A DNA stretch of 64,000 bases from Marinobacter santoriniensis NKSG1 (GCF_000347775.1 NZ_APAT01000015.1:930001-994000), one strand, 5' to 3'. Numbered from the stretch's first letter, positions 35,575 through 44,848 are shown. Notes: generated by a model not told the origin, from the sequence alone. Program-made: numbers and translations.

Positions 35575-36777
35575 ATGACAGCCAACACCCCGGTAAGTGC
35601 ACCGTCAATCGGCCTGATGACCCTCATTGCGATGGCGAGCCCCCTGGCGCTGAATCTGTTCGTACCGGCCATGCCTGACGCTGCGCGGGACCTCCAGGCC
35701 GACATCGGGATTATTCAGCTCAGCTTTACCGCTTACCTGTTTACCCTGGCATTCGGCCAATTACTCTCGGGTCCGCTTGCAGACCATTTCGGCCGACGCC
35801 CTGTGCTTCTGGGCGGACTTGTCCTCCATATCCTTGGAAGCCTTCTGGCGGCATTCGCGCCGGATGTCGCACTGTTGATCACCGGCCGTGTGCTTCAAGC
35901 ACTCGGGGGCAGTGCAGCCATGGTCCTGGCGCGCACGATCATCATCGACATCTACGGCCGCGCGGGAGCCGCAAGCCGCATGGGTTATGTCGTCATGGCA
36001 ATTGCGACCGCCCAGGCGATAGCGCCGACACTCGGCGGTTACCTGAATGTCCTGGCCGGATGGCAATCCATTTTCTTTGTTTCGCTGGGTATGGGCGCCG
36101 TCGCACTGATCGTAACCTTACTGCAGTTACCTGAGACCTGCCGTGACAAAACTGACAACCTGAAACTGGGGACGGTGATTGATCGGTACGCCGGTGTCTT
36201 CAACTCCGGCGGATATCTCGGCTACGCACTCTCCACCACCTTCATCGCCACGGCTTTCTATATATTCGTGGGCACGGCTCCCTACATAGTCGACCATCTG
36301 GGTGGCAACTCTGCCCTGTTCGGCACCTGGTTCCTGTCGGTTTCGCTGGCATTCATGTCTGGCAGTTTCCTGTCGACACGGCTGGCCAGATACGCCAGTA
36401 CCGATCAGCTCATGTTACTGGGCAACGCGCTTTCACTGACCGGCGCACTGGCACTGCTCGGTTTCGCGATCGGAGAAGAGCTGAGCTACGTCACGCTGTT
36501 TCTGCCAATGGCCCTGGTTACGTTCGGCCGCGGACTGAGCCAGCCCAACGCACAATCTGCAGCAATCAGCTGCTCTCCCACATCGGCGGCTACCGCTTCG
36601 GGGCTGATGGGGTTCATACAACTTTTGACCGGCTCCGTGATTGCCCAGCTGATGCCCTTGCTGCTCGGCAAAGGCGTTCTGCCAATTGCCGTGTGCATCT
36701 GTCTGGCTCCCTTGGCAGCGCTCGCTGCTCACTATTTCGCGCACACTCGGCGATACCGCGTGAAAGCAGAGGCGTAA
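35575..36777 (+). CDS. MFS transporter of the Bcr/CflA drug-efflux type
   Basis: The 400-residue protein has 12 predicted membrane helices and the DHA1 motif A GPLADHFGRRPVLLGG between helices 2 and 3, and LQALGGSAAMVLARTII near residue 110, typical of Bcr/CflA. In enterobacteria the hpa cluster has HpaX, a different MFS subfamily. Here the position between hpaR and hpaD suggests export of toxic aromatics or an accessory uptake role, not proven. No clear ribosome-binding site precedes the ATG. Confidence 0.87.
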   Translation: MTANTPVSAPSIGLMTLIAMASPLALNLFVPAMPDAARDLQADIGIIQLSFTAYLFTLAFGQLLSGPLADHFGRRPVLLGGLVLHILGSLLAAFAPDVALLITGRVLQALGGSAAMVLARTIIIDIYGRAGAASRMGYVVMAIATAQAIAPTLGGYLNVLAGWQSIFFVSLGMGAVALIVTLLQLPETCRDKTDNLKLGTVIDRYAGVFNSGGYLGYALSTTFIATAFYIFVGTAPYIVDHLGGNSALFGTWFLSVSLAFMSGSFLSTRLARYASTDQLMLLGNALSLTGALALLGFAIGEELSYVTLFLPMALVTFGRGLSQPNAQSAAISCSPTSAATASGLMGFIQLLTGSVIAQLMPLLLGKGVLPIAVCICLAPLAALAAHYFAHTRRYRVKAEA

Positions 36778-36837
36778 GCCCCGTTCGAAACCACCTGAGG
36801 ACAGCCGGGGAATCAGGCCAGCCCGGGAAATGAAACC

Positions 36838-36897
36838 GAAAAGTGCAACTTTTAACGTGAATACTGCATTTCCTGTCGAGGAAGAGCCGAGAATAAT
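36838..36897 (+). promoter_or_regulatory. hpaD promoter with shared bipartite activator-like element
   Basis: GAAAAGTGCAA (36838-36848) is followed after 18 bases by CATTTCCTG (36867-36875). TTTCCT acts as a weak -35 and AATAAT (36892-36897), 17 bases further, as the -10. The poor -35 and the upstream element fit an activator-dependent promoter. The same arrangement precedes the hydroxylase gene. Confidence 0.6.
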
Positions 36898-36999
36898 TGA
36901 GTTACAAAATCTGGAACCAGGCGCTGCCAATCCAAATCAACAAAAAGGCACGTTGTCACCCAATGCACCCACAACGTTCAACAATAAAAGGAAACAGTC

Positions 37000-37926
37000 A
37001 TGGGAAAACTCGCGCTTGCCGCCAAGATCACGCATGTACCCTCCATGTATCTGTCCGAGCTGGACGGTCCGCAGAAAGGTTTTCGTCAACCGGCCATCGA
37101 TGGCCACATCGAGATCGGCCGCCGCTGCCGCGAGCTGGGCGTAGATACCATTGTCGTCTTCGATACCCACTGGCTGGTAAACGCCAGCTACCACATTAAC
37201 TGTGGCGAACACTTCAAAGGCAACTACACCAGTGGTGAGCTGCCTCATTTCATCTCGAATATGGAGTTTGAATACGACGGGAATCCTGAGCTCGGCAAAC
37301 TGCTGGCCGCCGAATGCAATGCCCAGGGCGTGGAAACCCTGGCGCATGACAAGACCACCCTCGATCCCGAGTACGGCACTCTGGTACCAATGCGATACAT
37401 GAACAAGGACCGCCACTTCAAGGTCATCTCTGTCTCCGCAATGTGTACCGCTCACTACCTGAATGACAGTGCCCGTCTGGGGTGGGCAATGCGCAAGGCG
37501 ATCGAGGAGCACTACGACGGTACCGTGGCGTTTTTTGCCAGCGGCTCGCTGTCCCATCGCTTTGCCCAGAACGGTCAGGCACCAAAGTTCGCTACCAGAA
37601 CCTGGTCTCCGTTCCTGGAACGCATGGATCACGAAGTGGTCCGGATGTGGGAAAACGGCGAATGGGACGATTTCTGCGAAATGCTGCCCGAGTATGCCGT
37701 CAAAGGCCATGGTGAAGGTTTCATGCACGACACCGCCATGCTGCTGGGGGCACTGGGCTGGTCCGAGTACGACCAGAAAGCCGAAGTCCTGACCCCCTAC
37801 TTCGGCAGCTCCGGGACTGGCCAGATCAACGCTGTGTTCCCGATATCCACGGCCAGCGGCGACAAGGTTCCTGCTCCGCAGGCTTCGGTCACCGAGTCAT
37901 TTATTCCCGGTTCAAGCCGCATCTGA
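37000..37926 (+). CDS. hpaD: 3,4-dihydroxyphenylacetate 2,3-dioxygenase
   Basis: The 308-residue LigB-type extradiol enzyme starts MGKLALAAKITHVPSMYLSEL, near identical to enterobacterial HpaD. Iron-ligand histidine segments include THVPSMY and DTHWLVNASYHINC; the catalytic region ASGSLSHRFAQ follows at about residue 185. It opens the homoprotocatechuate ring between C2 and C3 using Fe(II). A C-terminal extension of about 25 residues past the family core (TASGDKVPAPQASVTES) is seen. AAAAGG precedes the ATG. Confidence 0.96.
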   Translation: MGKLALAAKITHVPSMYLSELDGPQKGFRQPAIDGHIEIGRRCRELGVDTIVVFDTHWLVNASYHINCGEHFKGNYTSGELPHFISNMEFEYDGNPELGKLLAAECNAQGVETLAHDKTTLDPEYGTLVPMRYMNKDRHFKVISVSAMCTAHYLNDSARLGWAMRKAIEEHYDGTVAFFASGSLSHRFAQNGQAPKFATRTWSPFLERMDHEVVRMWENGEWDDFCEMLPEYAVKGHGEGFMHDTAMLLGALGWSEYDQKAEVLTPYFGSSGTGQINAVFPISTASGDKVPAPQASVTESFIPGSSRI

Positions 37927-37947
37927 GGCCAAGCGCCGGAGACTGGA

Positions 37948-37969
37948 ACGGCCTGCAGCTGCAGGCCGT
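37948..37969. terminator. 22-bp perfect palindrome downstream of hpaD
   Basis: ACGGCCTGCAG and its exact complement CTGCAGGCCGT adjoin with no loop bases, 21 bp after the hpaD stop. RNA would form a stem with a minimal loop. No T-run follows, so it may be a weak terminator or protein site. Confidence 0.45.
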
Positions 37970-37995
37970 GAGTTCTGACAACCCGCCCCAAAACA

Positions 37996-38055
37996 GAAAA
38001 GTGCAATAACAAACCCGATTTTTACATTTCCTGCATAGACTTAACTCCGCAAAAT
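37996..38055 (+). promoter_or_regulatory. Hydroxylase-gene promoter with the same bipartite element as hpaD
   Basis: GAAAAGTGCAA (37996-38006), 18 bases, then CATTTCCTG (38025-38033): identical words and spacing to the hpaD promoter. The -10 candidate CAAAAT (38050-38055) again lies 17 bases after TTTCCT. The remaining 110 bp before the gene hold only its leader. Confidence 0.6.
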
Positions 38056-38165
38056 TAAATCAGGCCATCACATACCGACAAAAAGCGGATTCCTACCAGA
38101 GGCAGGACAGAGGGGTCTTACTACCGCCCGTCCGGTCCCAGAAAACAAAAAAAGGAGAAGTCACC

Positions 38166-40067
38166 ATGCAGTTTCACCATCACGGATATGTATCCACTGA
38201 TCCGAGGGTCGAGGAAGCGTCCGGCACGGGCATTGACCGCCCCGAAACACTGCCGGACATCGTGGATGTACTCATCGTTGGCAGCGGACCTGCCGGCATG
38301 ATTGCCGCCGCCCAGTTGGCGAAGTTCCCGAACATCACCACCCGTATCGTCGAACGGCGCTCCGGACGTCTGGAAATCGGCCAGGCCGACGGCATCCAGG
38401 CACGCAGTGTCGAGACGTTCCAGGCGTTCGGGTTTGCGGGAAGAATCACCGAAGAGGCCTACCGTATTACCGAAATGGCGTTCTGGGCCCCGGATGCCGA
38501 TAATCCGTCGCACATTGCCCGATCCTCGGTGGCGTTGGATGACCCCGGCGGCAAGATCAGCGAATTTCCCCATCTGATCGTCAACCAGGCCAGGGTCCTC
38601 GATTACTTCGCCGAGTTCGCCAAAAATGCTCCCGCCCGGTTGACCCCCGACTACGGGCTGGAGTTCGTGGGGCTGAAGATTCACGACGGCGAGGACTATC
38701 CGGTCGAAGTCACACTGCGTCATACCGTGGGCGACAAGGAAGGCCAGGAATGCACCGTGAAAGCCAAATACGTTATCGGCTGTGATGGCGCTCACAGTCG
38801 TGTTCGTGAATCGATTGGCCGGAAGCACATCGGCGCGGTTTCCAACCATGCCTGGGGTGTCATGGATGTGCTGGCCACCACCGACTTCCCGGACATCCGC
38901 ACCAAGTGCGCCATTCAGTCCTCAAGCGGGGGCAGCATTCTGCTCATTCCCCGGGAAGGCGGCCACCTGTTCCGGATGTATGTCGATCTCGGCGATGTCC
39001 CCGAGGATGACAACCACCAGATCCGCCAGACCACCCTGGAGACCACCATCAAGAAGGCCAACCAGATCTTGCATCCCTATACCCTGGAGGTGAAGAACTG
39101 CGCCTGGTACGCCGTCTACGAGGTTGGCCACCGGGTGACCGACAAATTCGATGACGTCCCCCCCGGCGAGGAAGACACCCGATCTCCCCGGGTGTTTATC
39201 ACCGGTGACGCCTGTCACACCCATAGCGCCAAAGCCGGTCAGGGCATGAACGTATCCATGCAGGACGGTTGGAACATCGCCTGGAAGCTTGGGCATGTGC
39301 TCTCCGGCATCGCGCCCGAATCCCTGCTCAGTACCTATTCGAGTGAACGACAGGTTGTCGCGCAGAACCTGATCGACTTCGACAGGGAATGGTCAACCCT
39401 GATGGCCAAGCCCGCCGAGGAGTTCGAGGATCCGAAAGAACTCGCGGATTTTTACGTGAAAACCGCGGAGTTTCCGGCTGGTTTCATGACCGAGTATACG
39501 GAGTCGATGATTACCGGTACGACAGATCATCAGAACCTCGCCACCGGTTTCCCCGTTGGCAAACGGTTCAAATCGGAGCGAGTAACGCGTGTTTGCGATG
39601 GCAACGGCATTCACCTCGGTCACCATGCCACCGCCGACGGTCGTTGGCGCATCTACGCCTTTGCCGACAAGGCGCGTCCCGGGGAAGATTCCCGCTTGGC
39701 CGCCTGGGCGGAGTGGCTGTTCAGTTCCCCCGATTCGCCAGTCGTGAAGTACACCCCGGAGGGCTGGGACCTGGACAGCATCTTCGACGTCAAGGTGATC
39801 TACCAACAACCCCATGGCGAGATTGAATTCGGCCCGAATATCCCGGCCATTTTTGCGCCAAAGGTGGGTCCCTTCCAGGTGACTGACTATGAGAAGGTCT
39901 ACGCCCTCGATCCGGAAATCGATATCTTCGAAACACGCGGTATCGACAGAAACGGGGCCGTTGTCGTAGTACGACCGGACCATTACGTTTCGCAGGTGCT
40001 GCCACTTGGTGACGTTAATGAACTCGCCAGGTTCTTTGACGGGACGATGCGCCGTAACCCGCGCTGA
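38166..40067 (+). CDS. Single-component FAD aromatic hydroxylase of the MobA (3-hydroxybenzoate 4-monooxygenase) type
   Basis: The 633-residue flavoprotein begins MQFHHHGYVSTDP and has the FAD motif DVLIVGSGPAGMIAAAQLA near residue 37. The DG motif is VIGCDGAHSRVRESIG near 200, and the second FAD motif is FITGDACHTHSAKAGQGMN near 345. A thioredoxin-like C-terminal domain ends VVRPDHYVSQVLPLGD. This pattern fits MobA/phenol hydroxylases that hydroxylate beside an existing hydroxyl using NAD(P)H. Next to hpaD, with no HpaB/HpaC in the window, it is likely to make homoprotocatechuate, for instance from 3-hydroxyphenylacetate. AAAAGGAG precedes the ATG. Confidence 0.88.
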   Translation: MQFHHHGYVSTDPRVEEASGTGIDRPETLPDIVDVLIVGSGPAGMIAAAQLAKFPNITTRIVERRSGRLEIGQADGIQARSVETFQAFGFAGRITEEAYRITEMAFWAPDADNPSHIARSSVALDDPGGKISEFPHLIVNQARVLDYFAEFAKNAPARLTPDYGLEFVGLKIHDGEDYPVEVTLRHTVGDKEGQECTVKAKYVIGCDGAHSRVRESIGRKHIGAVSNHAWGVMDVLATTDFPDIRTKCAIQSSSGGSILLIPREGGHLFRMYVDLGDVPEDDNHQIRQTTLETTIKKANQILHPYTLEVKNCAWYAVYEVGHRVTDKFDDVPPGEEDTRSPRVFITGDACHTHSAKAGQGMNVSMQDGWNIAWKLGHVLSGIAPESLLSTYSSERQVVAQNLIDFDREWSTLMAKPAEEFEDPKELADFYVKTAEFPAGFMTEYTESMITGTTDHQNLATGFPVGKRFKSERVTRVCDGNGIHLGHHATADGRWRIYAFADKARPGEDSRLAAWAEWLFSSPDSPVVKYTPEGWDLDSIFDVKVIYQQPHGEIEFGPNIPAIFAPKVGPFQVTDYEKVYALDPEIDIFETRGIDRNGAVVVVRPDHYVSQVLPLGDVNELARFFDGTMRRNPR

Positions 40068-40094
40068 GAAAAGCACCGGGCATACTGAAGTATG

Positions 40095-40120
40095 GGGGCG
40101 ATACAGATCGCCCCTTTTTT
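40095..40120 (+). terminator. Rho-independent terminator after the hydroxylase gene
   Basis: GGGGCGAT and ATCGCCCC form a perfect 8-bp stem with an ACAG loop, followed by six T, 27 bp after the stop codon. It closes the hpa region. Confidence 0.9.
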
Positions 40121-40281
40121 CCATCCCGTGTAATTGATTCAGGTTTTCCGGAGTTCATTGAGTCGAAAACACCAGCCAGGTCCAGACTGACGCTGACTCT
40201 CCTTTCCCCTTAAAGTATGATGCACCCTATCTACTTTTGGCTCGTATCTAGTCCCTCCTGACAACATTCAAGGAACCTGCA

Positions 40282-40725
40282 ATGATCTGGACCGTTTATC
40301 TCTCTGGCGAAATTCACACCGACTGGCGCGAACAGATTCAGGCCGGTGCCGAAGCCGCGGGCTTACCCGTAGAATTCACGGCGCCGGTTACCAACCACGA
40401 GGCCAGCGATGCCGCCGGGGATGTTCTGGGCAAACCGGATGTACCCTTCTGGCGGGATCACCAGTCCTCCAAGGTAAATGGCATTCGCACCAAGACCCTG
40501 CTGGAGCAGTGTGACCTGGCGGTGATTCGCTTCGGGGACAAATACAAGCAGTGGAATGCAGCCTTTGACGCGGGCTTCTGCGCCGCCATGGGCACGCCGT
40601 ACGTCACGCTACACGGCGACGACATCGTTCATCCGCTCAAGGAAGTCGATGCCGCTGCCATGGCCTGGGCGCAGACGCCCGAGCAGGTGGTTGAGGTACT
40701 GAAGTACGTCACGACCGCCAAATAG
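40282..40725 (+). CDS. YtoQ family protein
   Basis: The 147-residue protein begins MIWTVYLSGEIHTDWREQI and continues EFTAPVTNHEASDAAGD, RTKTLLEQCDLAVIRFGDKYKQWNAAFDAGF and GTPYVTLHGDDIVHPLKEVDA. This is the full-length YtoQ family, related in fold to nucleoside 2-deoxyribosyltransferases (the SGEI and DLAVIRFGD patterns). Biochemical function is not established. AAGGAAC precedes the ATG; a possible promoter lies in the 161-bp gap after the terminator. Confidence 0.9.
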   Translation: MIWTVYLSGEIHTDWREQIQAGAEAAGLPVEFTAPVTNHEASDAAGDVLGKPDVPFWRDHQSSKVNGIRTKTLLEQCDLAVIRFGDKYKQWNAAFDAGFCAAMGTPYVTLHGDDIVHPLKEVDAAAMAWAQTPEQVVEVLKYVTTAK

Positions 40726-40740
40726 ACGGCCTGACGCTGC

Positions 40741-40774
40741 AAAAAGGCCGGCGGCATCTTACTCCGCGCCGGCC
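40741..40774 (-). terminator. Terminator between ytoQ and the CurA-like gene
   Basis: GGCCGGCG and CGCCGGCC form an 8-bp stem with a 13-base loop. On the minus strand the stem is followed by five T, fitting the end of the CurA-like transcript; the hairpin may also serve ytoQ. Confidence 0.65.
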
Positions 40775-40782
40775 CGGCTCCG

Positions 40783-41778
40783 TCAGAGCTTGACCATCAA
40801 CTTGCCCTTGTTCCCCCCGGTCAGGAACAGAGACAGACCGCTCATGGCGGATTCCAGCCCCTCCAGAACGTGTGTGCGGTATTTGATCTGTCCCTTCTGC
40901 ACGTAGGGCGTAAGCTTGGCCTGCAGCTCCTTCGTCTTGTGCCGGTGATCGGGCATGGTAAAGCCCTGGATCGACAGGCGTTTCTTGATGATACGCATCC
41001 AGTTGGGACCGGGGCGCGGGTTCGAAGAGGTGTAATCGGCGATCATGCCGCACACTACAATGCGGCCGTGGGCGTTCATGCGCTCGAACACATAATCCTG
41101 AATCGGACCACCGGTGTTCTCGAAGTAGACGTCGATACCATCCGGCGCCAATTCATCGAGTTTCGCGCCCAGGTCATCGGTCTTGTAATTCACGGCACCA
41201 TCGAAACCCAGGTCGTTGACGATCCAGTCGGCCTTTTCATCACTTCCGACCACGCCAATCACCCGAAGGCCATCGGCCTTGGCCAACTGGCCTACGATCG
41301 AACCCACCGAGCCGGCCGCACCGGAAACCACCAGGGTTTCACCCGACTTCGGGTGACCATAGCCGTAAAGCCCCTGTGTGGCGGTCAGCCCCGGCAGGGC
41401 AAACACCGACAGCGCCATTTCCGGCGGCAGGTCTTTGTCGACTTTATTAACGCCCGTACCATCGGTCAGCGCCATCTCCTGCCAGCCGAACATTCCGATC
41501 ACCTGATCGCCCACCGAAAAATCCGGGTGTCGTGAGGCTACGACCTCACCAATGCCGGACGAACGCATCACATCACCCAGTTCCACACGCGGAATGTAGC
41601 TATCGGTGTCGGCGGACATCCAGCCCATCATGGCCGGGTCCAGGGACATGTAGGTCTGCTTTACCAGAAACTGACCCTCGGCAGGCTCGGGAACGGTTTT
41701 CTCCACCACCTCGAACAGATCCGGACCGATATTACCCTCAGGACGTTTAACAAGATTGATCGCTTTGTAGGTACTCAT
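40783..41778 (-). CDS. NADP-dependent MDR oxidoreductase, CurA / leukotriene B4 12-hydroxydehydrogenase type
   Basis: The 331-residue enzyme shows the zinc-free MDR pattern of the LTB4DH/CurA group: MSLDPAMMGWMSADTDSYIPRVELGDVMRSSGIGEVV in the catalytic domain and LVVSGAAGSVGSIVGQLAKADG for the cofactor. FDGAVNYKTDDL and DVYFENTGGPIQDYV follow. Members reduce alpha,beta-unsaturated ketones such as curcumin or prostaglandins with NADPH; the natural substrate here is unknown. It is divergent from kup. Confidence 0.9.
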   Translation of the reverse strand: MSTYKAINLVKRPEGNIGPDLFEVVEKTVPEPAEGQFLVKQTYMSLDPAMMGWMSADTDSYIPRVELGDVMRSSGIGEVVASRHPDFSVGDQVIGMFGWQEMALTDGTGVNKVDKDLPPEMALSVFALPGLTATQGLYGYGHPKSGETLVVSGAAGSVGSIVGQLAKADGLRVIGVVGSDEKADWIVNDLGFDGAVNYKTDDLGAKLDELAPDGIDVYFENTGGPIQDYVFERMNAHGRIVVCGMIADYTSSNPRPGPNWMRIIKKRLSIQGFTMPDHRHKTKELQAKLTPYVQKGQIKYRTHVLEGLESAMSGLSLFLTGGNKGKLMVKL

Positions 41779-41859
41779 GGACAGAATCTCCTATGGTGAT
41801 TGTTGGAACCCTTGTCAGTGATTGATGGGTCGCCATGCAAGTTCTTCAAGGGAGCGTAT

Positions 41860-43749
41860 ATGACCGAATCTGAAAATGCATCGGAACCCGGACGCGCGGC
41901 GATTGGTCTCGCGGTGCTTGGCATCGTCTATGGCGACATCGGCACCAGCCCGATCTATGCCCTGCGCGAGTGCTTTCGAGGCGTCAGCCCCGTGCCCATC
42001 AACGAGGCCAATATCCTCGGCATACTGTCGCTGATCTTCTGGGCACTCGTCATTGTGATCTCGCTGAAATACATGGTTTTCATTCTCCGCGCCAATAATC
42101 ACGGCGAAGGCGGAATCTTTGCGTTGCTGGCGCTGTTGCGGCCGGATCAGGCTCAACACAGTCACTCCCGGCGGGTTCTGATCCTTCTGGGGCTGTTCGG
42201 CGCGGGCCTGCTCTACGGCGGCACCATGCTGACACCGGCCATCTCGGTACTCAGCGCCGTGGAGGGACTGGAGGTCGCCGCGCCGTCACTCGAAAGCTAC
42301 GTTCTGCCCGTGACCATTGCCATTCTGGTGGTACTGTTTGCCATGCAGAAGCACGGCACCGCCAAGGTTGGAGCCATGTTCGGGCCGATCATGGTGGCCT
42401 GGTTTCTGACCCTGGCCGCCCTGGGCATCAACAGCATCATGGATCATCCGGAAGTGCTCAAGGCGGTCGTGCCCTGGTACGCAGTGCAGTTTCTCGCGAG
42501 CAATAACCTGGCGGGCTTTCTGGTGCTGATCGGGGTGTTCCTGGTGGTCACCGGCGGGGAAGCCCTCTACGCAGACCTCGGCCATTTCGGCGCGACACCG
42601 ATACGCGTGGTCTGGTTCTATTTCGTGCTGCCTGCCCTGCTGCTGAACTACTTCGGCCAGGGTGCGTTGCTGCTGGACAAGCCGGACGGTACGCTGCAGC
42701 CGTTTTTCCATCTGGCACCGGACTGGGCGCTGTTTCCATTGATCGGCCTCGCCACAGCGGCCACCATCATCGCCTCGCAGGCGGTCATTACCGGCGCGTT
42801 TTCATTGACCCGTCAAGCCGTGCAGCTCGGCTTTGTACCACGCCTGAAGGTTCAGCAGACCTCGGAGCACTCCCACGGCCAGATCTATATGCCCGGAATC
42901 AACTGGTTCCTGATGATCGCGGCCATTGCCCTGGTGCTCACCTTCCGTTCATCGAACAACCTGGCGGCGGCCTACGGTGTCAGTGTAAATGCGACCATGC
43001 TGGTGACCACGATCCTCGCATTCAACGTGGCCCGCGAACGGGGTGGCTGGAGCCTTGCCAAGGCAAGCCTCTTCCTGCTGGTGTTTCTCACCGTGGATCT
43101 GGCCTTCCTCACCGCCAACGCCGAAACCATTCCCCGCGGTGGCTGGTTTCCGGTAGCCATGGGCGCGGTGATCTTCACCGTCATTGTTACCTGGCGCCGT
43201 GGTACAGAGCTGCTGATCCAGTCCTACGAAGCCAACACCATCACCATTGAAACCCTGCTGGGCCGTCTCGAACACGACCCGCCCCACCGGGTCCCCGGCA
43301 CCGGTGTGTTTTTCACCGCGCGGGCGGAAGAAGTCCCCAACGCCATGATGCAGCTGCTGAAACACAACAAACTTCTGCACGAAAACATCGTGATCGTGAA
43401 CGTCAAAATGACCCGAGATCCGCGAGTCTCCCATGAGGATCGAATGCAGGTTAAAGCGTTCGGCCAGGGCGTTTACGAAGTCCGGCTCAACTATGGTTTC
43501 ATGCAGGGGTTCAATATCCCCTCGGATCTGTCCTACTGTATCGAGCATCGGGACTTGCCCATTGATCTGGACGACACCACGTATTTTGTCGGCAGGACGT
43601 CGGTCATCGCCGACCGGAAAAAAGACGGCATGATGGCCTGGCGCGACAAACTGTTCGCATTCATGGTGCGTAACACCATGCACGCTACATCGCTTTACCA
43701 GATCCCTGCCAGCCGCGTGATTGAAATCGGGCTGCAACTGGGAATCTGA
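41860..43749 (+). CDS. kup: Low-affinity potassium uptake protein Kup (TrkD)
   Basis: The 629-residue membrane protein has the Kup N-terminal signature LGIVYGDIGTSPIYALRECF, about 12 transmembrane helices in residues 12-460 (NNHGEGGIFALLALLR and GGEALYADLGHFGA loops included), and a cytosolic C-terminal beta domain. It imports K+ with protons. The ATG at 41860 is chosen because AAGGGAG lies upstream and it directly precedes the conserved core; the longer frame to 41800 has no ribosome site. Confidence 0.95.
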   Translation: MTESENASEPGRAAIGLAVLGIVYGDIGTSPIYALRECFRGVSPVPINEANILGILSLIFWALVIVISLKYMVFILRANNHGEGGIFALLALLRPDQAQHSHSRRVLILLGLFGAGLLYGGTMLTPAISVLSAVEGLEVAAPSLESYVLPVTIAILVVLFAMQKHGTAKVGAMFGPIMVAWFLTLAALGINSIMDHPEVLKAVVPWYAVQFLASNNLAGFLVLIGVFLVVTGGEALYADLGHFGATPIRVVWFYFVLPALLLNYFGQGALLLDKPDGTLQPFFHLAPDWALFPLIGLATAATIIASQAVITGAFSLTRQAVQLGFVPRLKVQQTSEHSHGQIYMPGINWFLMIAAIALVLTFRSSNNLAAAYGVSVNATMLVTTILAFNVARERGGWSLAKASLFLLVFLTVDLAFLTANAETIPRGGWFPVAMGAVIFTVIVTWRRGTELLIQSYEANTITIETLLGRLEHDPPHRVPGTGVFFTARAEEVPNAMMQLLKHNKLLHENIVIVNVKMTRDPRVSHEDRMQVKAFGQGVYEVRLNYGFMQGFNIPSDLSYCIEHRDLPIDLDDTTYFVGRTSVIADRKKDGMMAWRDKLFAFMVRNTMHATSLYQIPASRVIEIGLQLGI

Positions 43750-43793
43750 CGATCTTTGGACCACTCAACAAATGAACGGACGGAGGCTATTCC

Positions 43794-44801
43794 ATGAAGC
43801 GAGCCACACTCGCCCAGCCCGGCGGATTGGACAAACTGCAGATCACCGAGGGTCCCGAGCCTGGTGAACCCGGGCCAGGCGAAATACGGGTGAGGGTTCA
43901 TGCCAGCTCCCTCAACTTCCATGACTATGGAGTGGTTGCGGGGGTCATACCCACGGAGGACGGCCGAATCCCCATGGCCGACGGCGCCGGCGTGGTGGAA
44001 GCTGTCGGTCCCGGTGTGGACGAATTCAGGATCGGCGACCACGTGGTTTCCACCTTCTTCCCGAAGTGGCTGGACGGGCCGGCCCCCATCGATAATTTCA
44101 CAACGACACCCGGCGACGGAATCGACGGCTACGCCCGCGAACGGGTGACAGGTCCTGCACAGGGATTCACCCGTGCGCCCGAAAACCTCAGCCACGCCGA
44201 GTCCGCAACGCTGACCACCGCGGGGCTGACCGCCTGGCGGGCGCTGGTGGTAGATGCCGGATTGAAGGCTGGCGACACCATACTGACGCTCGGTACCGGG
44301 GGCGTCTCCATCTTTGCCCTGCAATTCGCGAAGATGATGGGCGCACGGGTGATTTCGACGTCGTCTTCTGACGAAAAGCTCGAACGGCTCTCCGCCCTCG
44401 GAGCCGACCACACCATCAACTACAAGACCACACCCGCCTGGGGCAAGCGTGTCCTCGAGTTGACCGGCGGGAAAGGCGTGGATCATGTCATTGAGGTCGG
44501 CGGACCCGGCACCCTGCCGGAGTCCATTGACGCGGTGCGAATCGGCGGCCATATCTCGTTGATCGGCGTACTCACCGGCCGGGCCGGCGACGTCCCTACC
44601 GCCCGACTGATGGCCAAACAGGCGCGCCTGCAGGGCCTGATCGTGGGCAGCCGGCGACATCAGCAGGAGATGATACGCGCGATAGAGGCAAACGACCTGC
44701 ACCCCGTCATTGATCGCTCTTTCTCGCTGGAAGAGATTGCAGACGCGTTCCGTTACGAGGAGTCCGGTCAGCACTTCGGCAAGATCTGCCTGACATTCTG
44801 A
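43794..44801 (+). CDS. Zinc-independent MDR oxidoreductase (quinone-reductase-like)
   Basis: The 335-residue protein has the MDR catalytic domain (VRVHASSLNFHDYGVVAGVIP) without the structural-zinc cysteines, and a Rossmann domain with ILTLGTGGVSIFALQFAKMMG near residue 165 and DHVIEVGGPGTLPESIDAV near 228. This fits the NAD(P)-dependent alcohol dehydrogenase/quinone reductase cluster; the substrate is unknown. GGAGG precedes the ATG. It is 44 bp downstream of kup but not functionally tied. Confidence 0.87.
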   Translation: MKRATLAQPGGLDKLQITEGPEPGEPGPGEIRVRVHASSLNFHDYGVVAGVIPTEDGRIPMADGAGVVEAVGPGVDEFRIGDHVVSTFFPKWLDGPAPIDNFTTTPGDGIDGYARERVTGPAQGFTRAPENLSHAESATLTTAGLTAWRALVVDAGLKAGDTILTLGTGGVSIFALQFAKMMGARVISTSSSDEKLERLSALGADHTINYKTTPAWGKRVLELTGGKGVDHVIEVGGPGTLPESIDAVRIGGHISLIGVLTGRAGDVPTARLMAKQARLQGLIVGSRRHQQEMIRAIEANDLHPVIDRSFSLEEIADAFRYEESGQHFGKICLTF

Positions 44802-44819
44802 GGTTTCCCCGTCCGGCCC

Positions 44820-44848
44820 CGGTGCTCGCAAGGGATTGCCGAGCACCG
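44820..44848 (+). terminator. Hairpin after the MDR oxidoreductase gene
   Basis: CGGTGCTCG and CGAGCACCG form a perfect 9-bp stem with an 11-base loop 18 bp past the stop. No T-run follows, so termination is uncertain. Confidence 0.5.

Noticed and set aside
43695-44846. A 383-codon minus-strand frame opposite the MDR oxidoreductase
   Set aside because: It overlaps a well-supported MDR gene completely and has no domain or start signal.
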